Below, in pieces: positions 58,050 to 64,000 of a stretch of DNA of 64,000 nt (positions within the stretch are counted from its first letter, which is position 1; the number at the start of each line of letters is the position of its first letter). The position numbers and the translations under genes are program-made. Origin of the DNA: JAIVJG01 sp964236735. Lineage in GTDB: Bacteria; Acidobacteriota; Blastocatellia; Pyrinomonadales; Pyrinomonadaceae. The notes below the pieces were generated by a model. That model saw only the letters and a list, made by a program, of their open reading frames with translations. It searched no databases and was not told the DNA's origin. The stretch is taken from the NCBI GenBank assembly GCA_964236735.1, contig CAXSFM010000002.1, positions 333,542 to 397,541 of the forward strand, given 5' to 3'.

Positions 58050-60914
58050 TCACGCCACTTTCTGATCGTCCTTCTTCTTTCGCCCGTTGCCATTCAGTGA
58101 AGATGCGTGTCCGTTGAGGAGCGGCTTGAGCGCGTGGCCGGTATGCGATTTTTTGACGCGCGCGATTTCTTCGGGCGTGCCGGCGGCGACTAAGCGACCG
58201 CCGCCGGAGCCGCCTTCGGGGCCGAGGTCAATCACGTAATCCGCGCTCTTGATGACATCGAGATTGTGTTCGATGACGATGACGGTGTTGCCGAGAGAGA
58301 CGAGGCGTTGCAGCACGTCGAGCAGTTTATGCACGTCCGCGAAGTGGAGTCCGGTCGTCGGCTCGTCGAGAAGATAGATAGTTCTGCCCGTCGCGCGCTT
58401 CGATAATTCTTTGGCGAGTTTGATGCGTTGCGCCTCGCCGCCCGAAAGAGTCGTCGAAGACTGTCCAAGCTTGACGTAGCCGAGTCCCACGTCGAGCAAG
58501 GTCTGTAATTTCTGCTTGACCTGCGGGATGTTTTCCAAAATCGGCAGAGCCTCTTCGACCGTCGTGTCGAGCAGTTCCGCGATGGATTTTCCTTTGTACT
58601 TCACCGACAAAGTTTCGCGATTGTAACGCGCGCCGCGACACACATCGCAGAGGACGTAAACGTCGGGCAGAAAATTCATCTCGATGCGTTTTAGGCCGTC
58701 GCCCTCGCACGCCTCGCAGCGTCCGCCCTTGACGTTGAAAGAGAAGCGACCGGGTTTGTAGCCGCGCTCGCGCGATTCGGGGAGCATGGAGTACAACTCG
58801 CGGATGGGCGTGAAGAGACCTGTGTAAGTCGCCGGGTTCGAGCGCGGCGTGCGTCCGATGGGCGTCTGGTCAATCTCGATAATCTTGTCCACGTTCTCCA
58901 TGCCCTCAATGGAGTCGAACTCGCCCACCTCTTCGAGCGAGCCGTTGATGTGTTGCGCGAGCGCGCGATAGAGAATGTCTTCGACGAGCGTTGACTTGCC
59001 GGAACCGGAGACGCCCGTCACGACCGTAAGCAGTCCGAGCGGAAACTTCACGTCAATGTCTTTGAGGTTGTTGTGGCGCGCGCCGCGAATGGTGACGGCT
59101 GCGCCATTCGGCAGGCGACGCGCGTCGGGCAGAGCGATGGAGCGCAGGCCGGACATGTACAGACCTGTCACGGAATCTGGATTGCCGGCGACTTCTTCGG
59201 GCGTGCCCGCCGCGACGATCTCGCCGCCATGGACGCCCGCCGCCGGCCCGATGTCTATCACGTAATCGGCGCGTCGAATCGTCTCTTCATCGTGCTCGAC
59301 GACGAGCACAGTGTTGCCCAAGTCGCGCAACGCGCCGAGCGTTTCGAGCAGGCGTTGATTGTCGCGCGGATGCAGGCCGATGCTTGGCTCGTCCAAAACG
59401 TAGAGCACGCCGCGCAGTTGCGAGCCGATCTGCGTGGCGAGGCGGATGCGTTGGCCTTCGCCGCCGGAGAGCGTGGCGGACGAGCGGTCGAGCGTGATGT
59501 AACCGAGTCCGACGGTGTCGAGAAAGCGCATCCGGTTGCGTATCTCGCGCAGGACGAGTCCGGCGATTTTGTCTTCGCGCGCGTTGAGTTTGAGACTCTC
59601 GAAACGGACGACGGATTCTTCGATGGGCAGCGAAGTGTAATCGCTGATGCCAAGACCGCCGACGCGCACGGCGAGCGATTCGGGTTGCAGGCGACGGCCT
59701 TCGCACTCCGGGCACACGACCGGCGAGACGAGTTCTTCAAGCGACTCGCGCACCTTCTCGGAAGGCGCGTTGTTCATGCGCTCGGTCAGCCAGCGCACCG
59801 CGCCCTTCCAGTCGCTTTGATATTTATAGAGTCCCTGACGAAAAGTTATCTGGCCTTCGACGCCATGAAAAAAAGCGTCGCGCACCCCCTTCGGCAACTC
59901 GACGAAGGGAAGTTGCGCGTCCGTCTTGAAATGTTCGATGACGGCGGCGAGCGCGCTCTTTAAGTAAGCTGTGCCCTGCTTGTCCGCCGCGCCGAAGAAG
60001 AGGTTTTTGTCCGCGCGCTCGGTCGCTTCCGGGATGATTTTCGCCGGGTCAACTTCGAGCACCGTGCCGAGTCCGTGGCAGCGTTTGCACGCGCCATAGA
60101 CGGAGTTGAAAGAGAACGAGCGCGGCTCAAGCGGCGGAATGTTGATGCCGCAATTCACGCAGGCCATCCGCTCCGAATAGAGTTTTTCGTCGCCGTCCAC
60201 GACCGCGATGAGAACTGCGCCGCCCGTTAACTTCAAGGCCGTGCGGACGGATTCCATCAGACGCTCGTTGATGCCGGGCTTGATGAGCAGGCGGTCAACG
60301 ACGGCCTCGATGGTGTGATTGCGTCGCTTGTCGAGCTTGATTTCTTCATCGAGCGAGAGCAACTCGTTGTCCACGCGCGCGCGCAGGAAACCGTCTTTCG
60401 CGAGCTTCTCAAGCTCCTTCCTGAATTCGCCTTTGCGCCCGCGCACGATGGGCGCGAGCACCATCACGCGCTCGCCTACGGGCAGCGCGAGGACGTTCAG
60501 AACGATTTGCTCGACCGACTGGCGCGTGATCGCCGCGCCGCAGTTGTGGCAGTGCGGCTGGCCGATGGAGGAGAAGAGCAGGCGCAGGTAATCGTAAACT
60601 TCCGTCACCGTGCCGACGGTCGAGCGGGGCGAGCGGGAGACGGTTTTTTGCTCAATCGAGATGGCGGGCGAGAGTCCGTCAACCGAGTCCACGTCGGGGC
60701 GTTCGAGTTGATCGAGGAACTGCCGCGCGTAGGCCGAGAGAGATTCGACGTAGCGACGTTGACCTTCGGCGTAAATCGTGTCGAAGGCCAGCGAAGATTT
60801 GCCGGAGCCGGAGAGGCCGGTGATAACCGTCAGACGGTCGCGCGGAATCTCCACGTTGATGTTTTTCAGGTTGTGCTGGCGCGCGCCGCGCACCGTGATG
60901 CGGTCAATTGCCAT
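58050..60914 (-). CDS. uvrA: Excinuclease ABC subunit A
   Basis: 954 aa, normal length. Two ABC ATPase modules: Walker A GLSGSGKSSLAFDT near residue 33 and GVSGSGKSTLVED near 645; signatures LSGGEGQRIRLAT and LSGGEAQRIKLAK; zinc modules CHNCG...CVNCG-type and CEACEGDG...CDVCRG. With UvrB it recognises DNA damage in nucleotide excision repair. A Lys/Asn-rich tail (SLNGNGRKKKDD) ends the protein. LexA control is possible in this kind of genome, but no operator was recognised. Confidence 0.97.
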   Translation of the reverse strand: MAIDRITVRGARQHNLKNINVEIPRDRLTVITGLSGSGKSSLAFDTIYAEGQRRYVESLSAYARQFLDQLERPDVDSVDGLSPAISIEQKTVSRSPRSTVGTVTEVYDYLRLLFSSIGQPHCHNCGAAITRQSVEQIVLNVLALPVGERVMVLAPIVRGRKGEFRKELEKLAKDGFLRARVDNELLSLDEEIKLDKRRNHTIEAVVDRLLIKPGINERLMESVRTALKLTGGAVLIAVVDGDEKLYSERMACVNCGINIPPLEPRSFSFNSVYGACKRCHGLGTVLEVDPAKIIPEATERADKNLFFGAADKQGTAYLKSALAAVIEHFKTDAQLPFVELPKGVRDAFFHGVEGQITFRQGLYKYQSDWKGAVRWLTERMNNAPSEKVRESLEELVSPVVCPECEGRRLQPESLAVRVGGLGISDYTSLPIEESVVRFESLKLNAREDKIAGLVLREIRNRMRFLDTVGLGYITLDRSSATLSGGEGQRIRLATQIGSQLRGVLYVLDEPSIGLHPRDNQRLLETLGALRDLGNTVLVVEHDEETIRRADYVIDIGPAAGVHGGEIVAAGTPEEVAGNPDSVTGLYMSGLRSIALPDARRLPNGAAVTIRGARHNNLKDIDVKFPLGLLTVVTGVSGSGKSTLVEDILYRALAQHINGSLEEVGEFDSIEGMENVDKIIEIDQTPIGRTPRSNPATYTGLFTPIRELYSMLPESRERGYKPGRFSFNVKGGRCEACEGDGLKRIEMNFLPDVYVLCDVCRGARYNRETLSVKYKGKSIAELLDTTVEEALPILENIPQVKQKLQTLLDVGLGYVKLGQSSTTLSGGEAQRIKLAKELSKRATGRTIYLLDEPTTGLHFADVHKLLDVLQRLVSLGNTVIVIEHNLDVIKSADYVIDLGPEGGSGGGRLVAAGTPEEIARVKKSHTGHALKPLLNGHASSLNGNGRKKKDDQKVA

Positions 60915-61057
60915 TGGTTAAAAACTATCCGCCGTCGCCATAGACAGGAATTACGGGAGGTCGGGAAACGATGATTGTAAACGACGCGCGCGCGGCCAAG
61001 CAAGCGTGCATTCATTGACATCAAGATTGGCCTGTAAATCTTGAAAAGGTCGCTTTC

Positions 61058-61087
61058 TTGACACGCTCCGCGCGCGACTCCTACACT
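61058..61087 (+). promoter_or_regulatory. pgsA promoter
   Basis: TTGACA, 18 bases, TACACT; about 90 bases before the start codon. Confidence 0.6.
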
Positions 61088-61177
61088 CCGCACATCAATC
61101 GTTCAACAGCAATTGTCTGAAAACTGATTGTCTGAAAGCTGCCGCTATCAACTGAAGAATCGAAACGGGGAGGCCGC

Positions 61178-61960
61178 GTGAATCTTCCGAACGCACTGAC
61201 GCTGTCGCGTATCTTCATCGTGCCTCTGCTCGTCGTCGTCTTGCTGACGCCGCTTTCCGAAGACTGGTTCGGCGTCCAGCGACACATTCTCGGCGTCGCG
61301 CTCTTTCTCGCCGCCGCCTTCACTGATTACTTGGACGGGCATCTCGCGCGCAGCCGTAATCAGGTTTCGCGGCTCGGCGTGTTGCTCGATCCGATTGCGG
61401 ACAAACTGCTCATCTCCGCCGCGCTCATCTCGCTTGTGGAAAATCGTCTGGCTCCGGCGTGGGCGGTCGTGCTCATCGTGGGGCGCGAGTTTGCCGTCTC
61501 CGGCTTGCGCTCGGTGGCGGCGGCGGACGGAGTCATCATCTCCGCGTCGCGGATGGGCAAGTTCAAGATGGGCGCGCAGGTCGTCGCCGTCGCGCTCCTC
61601 ATCGCGTCGAGCGCGAAAGGCGTGCCGCCGGTCGGGAATTTCGCGCGCCCGTTTCCGGCGATTCAGTTCTGGACTGTGCCGGAACTTCGAGACGCCTTGA
61701 CGCGCCTCGTGAGCAGCAGCGGGCCGACGGGCACGGACTGGCAGGTGCTGCTCTACACTGCCGGTCGCGCGATGCTGTGGGTCGTCGTCGTTTCGGCGTG
61801 CGTCTCGATGTACGAATACTTCAGGGCGTTTTATCAAACCGTCATTCGCCGCGTGTTGTCGGAAAACGCAGAGGCAAACGCGGGCGAGCCGGAGCGTTCG
61901 ACGCAGCTTGCGAATCACACGCCGCCGGAAGACGCGCGGAAAAAAGTTCCGGTCGGTTGA
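61178..61960 (+). CDS. pgsA: Phosphatidylglycerophosphate synthase
   Basis: 260 aa, starting at GTG with GGGGAGG 4 bases upstream. Begins LPNALTLSRI, typical for PgsA. The CDP-alcohol phosphotransferase signature DYLDGHLAR ... LGVLLDPIADK is complete, followed by several membrane helices. It makes phosphatidylglycerophosphate from CDP-diacylglycerol and glycerol-3-phosphate. It is longer than most PgsA (about 190), due to a loop after residue 150 and a hydrophilic C-terminal tail. Confidence 0.93.
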   Translation: MNLPNALTLSRIFIVPLLVVVLLTPLSEDWFGVQRHILGVALFLAAAFTDYLDGHLARSRNQVSRLGVLLDPIADKLLISAALISLVENRLAPAWAVVLIVGREFAVSGLRSVAAADGVIISASRMGKFKMGAQVVAVALLIASSAKGVPPVGNFARPFPAIQFWTVPELRDALTRLVSSSGPTGTDWQVLLYTAGRAMLWVVVVSACVSMYEYFRAFYQTVIRRVLSENAEANAGEPERSTQLANHTPPEDARKKVPVG

Positions 61961-61993
61961 TGTCGGCACAGACGATAAGCTACAGAAAAATGA

Positions 61994-62040
61994 AGGCGAC
62001 GACGTGCGTATAATTAACACGTCGTCGCCTCGCTTTTTTA
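61994..62040 (+). terminator. pgsA terminator
   Basis: Perfect 13-bp stem AGGCGACGACGTG / CACGTCGTCGCCT, 11-base loop, then CGCTTTTTTAT. Confidence 0.9.
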
Positions 62041-62081
62041 TGTCGCCTCAAATTTTATTGAAGGCGTTCGTGAATTGAAGC

Positions 62082-63113
62082 TTACTGAACCTCTACGAAG
62101 TCGCCGGTATGTACTTCCTGCGCGACGCGCGTGATGGCCGCCGTCGCCGTGCGTCCTTCGACATGCAAAATGACCAACTCGCCGACGACGAGGCGCGGCA
62201 CGGGCGGGCGACGATTCCTGATCTGCGGCGTCTTGACGGTCTCGCTGAAATCGTCTGCGGCGGGGTCTTTGACGCGCTGCGACTGGCTGGAAAAGCTTCC
62301 GCCGCCAAACTGATCGCTGCCGTAACCGCGATGCGCGTTGGATGAAACTTCCTTGCCATAATTGACGATCTCGGCGCGTCCGGGCGTGCGGAAGACGGTC
62401 AGGTAATCGCCCTCTTTGACGTTGTCTTCCGTGCCCAGATCAATGTAAACAACATTATCGCGCGTCAACACTTCACGCCCATCACGCGCCAGCACAATGC
62501 GTCCCGTCGGCTTGCCCGTCGGATCGGCGAAGCGGTCAAGCGAAGCCTCCGTGCGGACTAGAGGTGAAACGCGCCGCGGCACATCGCGCAGCAAATCGCC
62601 GCTTAAAAGGTTGTCGCAGGAGCGTGCGACGAACGCCACCGAAACCTGATCTTTGACGCGGACGACGCGCACGCGCCCGACTTCCTGCACGAAGACTCCG
62701 AGCGAGCCGCTCTTGTGGCTGAACTTCGACTTGAATTGCCCGCGCGGGCGCACGACGGAAAACTCCTGCCCCGCCTTGACGCCGTCCCGCGCTCCGGCGC
62801 TGATGAAGACGTAACTGCCTTCGCCGAACACGCGCCGTTCCTGTTCCTGCTCCGCGCCGATGATTTCAAAGTGCGTGGAGGTCGGCGCTTGCGTGATGAA
62901 ACCGCCGCAGGTCAATTCGCTCTCGCGCGCGACGGGAGCGGGCGCGTTCTCTGTCGGCATGACGACGACGGATGGAACAGCGGGCGTCTGGCGCGGCGTT
63001 GCCGTCGCGCTTCCGCGTCTCGTCTGGGCGCTTGCTTGAGTCGCATTGACGGCGCAAAATAAAACCAAAATCACGAGCCACTTGGATGCCGTAACGGCGT
63101 TGCGTAGATACAC
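62082..63113 (-). CDS. Secreted protein of unknown function
   Basis: 343 aa from GTG 63113, chosen because AAGGAG lies 9 bases upstream and a signal peptide (KWLVILVLFCAVNATQASAQ) begins there; the longer ORF to 63263 has no support. The mature chain is beta-rich (GEGSYVFISAGARDGVKAGQEFSVV, VGRVRVVRVKDQVSVAFVARSC, VYIDLGTEDNVKEGDYLTVFR) with two similar halves, each containing a G-x-x-D-x-V-K-x-G-x-x-x-x-V/F motif, resembling duplicated small beta-barrels found in envelope proteins. A family name is not recognised. Confidence 0.85.
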   Translation of the reverse strand: MYLRNAVTASKWLVILVLFCAVNATQASAQTRRGSATATPRQTPAVPSVVVMPTENAPAPVARESELTCGGFITQAPTSTHFEIIGAEQEQERRVFGEGSYVFISAGARDGVKAGQEFSVVRPRGQFKSKFSHKSGSLGVFVQEVGRVRVVRVKDQVSVAFVARSCDNLLSGDLLRDVPRRVSPLVRTEASLDRFADPTGKPTGRIVLARDGREVLTRDNVVYIDLGTEDNVKEGDYLTVFRTPGRAEIVNYGKEVSSNAHRGYGSDQFGGGSFSSQSQRVKDPAADDFSETVKTPQIRNRRPPVPRLVVGELVILHVEGRTATAAITRVAQEVHTGDFVEVQ

Positions 63114-63354
63114 TGGAAATCTCCTTGTCGGATTGTGTCTAAAGACGCGGCAAATCGGGGTTAAACCCTGCCCTGCCGAATCAGGTGTCTGGGAAATGAG
63201 CGGGAGGAAAAAGAGGCGCTCCGTAGGGCAAGAGATGTTCGTCGCGCCGTTTAAAGCGGACACTAAACATCCTACTGTCTGAGCGGCGGCGGCGTCAATA
63301 AAATAGTTCTTCCAGCCGCTTTCAGAAGGCTCTCAGACGTGTTCGGCCAGCAAC

Positions 63355-63383
63355 TTGCGTTTTCATAAAGGTGTTGCTAATAT
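63355..63383 (+). promoter_or_regulatory. Promoter of the tRNA-tuf cluster
   Basis: TTGCGT, 17 bases, TAATAT; 40 bases before the first tRNA. The 309-base gap upstream (63114-63422) shows no gene. Confidence 0.6.
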
Positions 63384-63422
63384 TCACGTTTTGTCGGAAG
63401 TCGCTCTGAATTGACTTAGCGT

Positions 63423-63495
63423 GCCGGCGTAGCTCAGTTGGTAGAGCATCTGATTTGTAATCAGAGGGTCGGGGGTTCGAGTCCCTTCGCCGGCT
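63423..63495 (+). tRNA. tRNA-Thr(TGT)
   Basis: Cloverleaf with acceptor GCCGGCG / CGCCGGC, D arm AGCTCAGTTGGTAGAGC, anticodon stem CTGAT / ATCAG with loop TTGTA (anticodon TGT), and GGTTCGAGTCC T arm. No encoded CCA. Confidence 0.96.
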
Positions 63496-63529
63496 TCAGT
63501 CCGACATTAGACACCGGTTTGAAAATTGA

Positions 63530-63617
63530 GCAGGGGTGGTCGAGCGGTTAATGGCACCGGGCTGTAAACCCGGCGGGTTAACACCCTACGTAGGTTCAAA
63601 TCCTACCCCCTGCACCA
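63530..63617 (+). tRNA. tRNA-Tyr(GTA)
   Basis: Class II tRNA with long variable arm (cggcgggttaacaccctacg). Anticodon stem CCGGG / CCCGG, loop CTGTAAA, anticodon GTA; encoded 3' CCA at 63615-63617. Confidence 0.96.
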
Positions 63618-63621
63618 TCAG

Positions 63622-63704
63622 AAATGATGAATGCGGAGTGATGAATGATGAATATAAAGACAAACCGTCTTCATTCATCATTCCGCATTCATTATTCATC
63701 ATCT
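63622..63704. repeat. tgatgaatg-word hairpin inside the tRNA cluster
   Basis: Arms 63622-63652 and 63670-63704 (gatgaatgcggagtgatgaa and its near complement). It lies between tRNA-Tyr and tRNA-Gly, 5 bases from each, and has the same words as 33903-33976. Confidence 0.85.
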
Positions 63705-63710
63705 CTTCGG

Positions 63711-63786
63711 GCGGGAGTAGCTCAGTTGGTAGAGCATCAGCCTTCCAAGCTGAGGGTCGCGAGTTCGAGCCTCGTCTCCCGCTCCA
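63711..63786 (+). tRNA. tRNA-Gly(TCC)
   Basis: Acceptor GCGGGAG / CTCCCGC, anticodon stem CAGCC / AGCTG-type with loop CTTCCAA (anticodon TCC), T arm GAGTTCGAGCCTC; encoded CCA at 63784-63786. Confidence 0.96.
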
Positions 63787-63808
63787 AAATATGTTTGGTG
63801 TGAGTCGT

Positions 63809-63880
63809 GCCCGCGTAGCTCAGGGGTAGAGCGCCTCCTTGGTAAGGAGGAGGTCATGAGTTCAAATCTCATCGCGGGCT
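63809..63880 (+). tRNA. tRNA-Thr(GGT)
   Basis: Acceptor GCCCGCG / CGCGGGC, anticodon stem CCTCC / GGAGG with loop TTGGTAA (anticodon GGT), T arm GAGTTCAAATCTC. 56 bases later the tuf start codon follows. Confidence 0.96.
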
Positions 63881-63936
63881 TCGCCCAAAAGAGGGCATCC
63901 AGACACTTTAGATTTTAATGAGGCGAGCTTAAATTT

Positions 63937-64000
63937 ATGTCGAAAGAAAAATTTGATCGGTCGAAGCCGCATGTGAACATTGGGACGATTGGGCACGTGG
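63937..64000 (+). CDS. tuf: Elongation factor Tu, N-terminal start (cut by window end)
   Basis: The 21 visible residues read SKEKFDRSKPHVNIGTIGHV, the standard EF-Tu start just before the first GTP-binding loop. It brings aminoacyl-tRNA to the ribosome. It follows the tRNA cluster Thr-Tyr-Gly-Thr, as in E. coli tufB. Confidence 0.95.
   Translation, partial: MSKEKFDRSKPHVNIGTIGHV

Overview
The window looks like a chromosomal segment of an Acidobacteriota bacterium, most likely class Blastocatellia (Pyrinomonadaceae-like). This is inferred from protein style, not from a search: large secreted beta-helix/Calx-beta/DUF4214 proteins, a Ser/Thr kinase with an N-terminal zinc ribbon, a two-component regulator-propeller sensor kinase, secreted SYLF proteins, a PilT ATPase, TrmFO, and GC-rich DNA. 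Most genes are ordinary chromosomal genes. There is no phage, plasmid or CRISPR signature.

Layout. 1-2.8 kb: a plus-strand cluster of a CHAT protease-like protein (cut by the window edge), an unknown 290-aa protein and a metacaspase, ended by a terminator. 3.0-7.9 kb: a giant propeller/GAF/PAS histidine kinase and its NarL-type regulator. 8.5-23.7 kb: two copies, in inverted orientation, of a locus made of a small secreted protein plus a giant CSLREA/beta-helix/Calx-beta/DUF4214 surface protein. In the right-hand copy the small gene is only a 3' remnant. Between the copies lie pilT with a zinc-ribbon membrane protein, ilvE, an M19 dipeptidase and a GntR-like fragment-sized regulator. 24.0-30.7 kb: leuS, a kinase fused to a formylglycine-generating-enzyme-like domain, and a TlpA-like lipoprotein. 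30.7-39.2 kb: a CsbD-like protein, two small secreted Cys-rich proteins, tandem SYLF proteins, lexA, a DJ-1/ferritin-like fusion, mscL and a subtilase. 39.5-46.3 kb: a GGDEF-EAL protein, then a minus-strand operon of CHASE2 adenylate cyclase, TPR protein and SH3 protein. 46.5-58 kb: tRNA-Thr(CGT), a histone-H1-like Lys/Ala-rich protein with a tiny acidic partner, a secreted protein, trmFO, a VWA protein, a di-haem oxidoreductase, xerC, a DksA/TraR protein, a deoxyhypusine-synthase-like protein and a Uma2 nuclease. 58-64 kb: uvrA, pgsA, a secreted protein, and the tRNA cluster Thr(TGT)-Tyr-Gly-Thr(GGT) leading into tuf. That last order is the same as the Escherichia coli tufB operon.

The intergenic DNA is rich in palindromic repeats. 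Three copies of a ~170-bp inverted-repeat element (family A), two copies of a ~77-bp hairpin (family B), one 69-bp element with 17-bp terminal inverted repeats and 8-bp flanking direct repeats (MITE-like), and at least six hairpins built from degenerate short tandem words placed exactly at gene ends. The strongest candidates for undescribed biology are the CHAT/unknown/metacaspase cluster, the inverted duplicated surface-protein locus with its shared leader motif, the pairs of small proteins (Cys-rich pair, basic/acidic pair), and the gene-end hairpin repeats. Start codons were moved from the longest possible ORF where a Shine-Dalgarno sequence, signal peptide or domain start argued for it. 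All functional names rest on motif recognition by eye.
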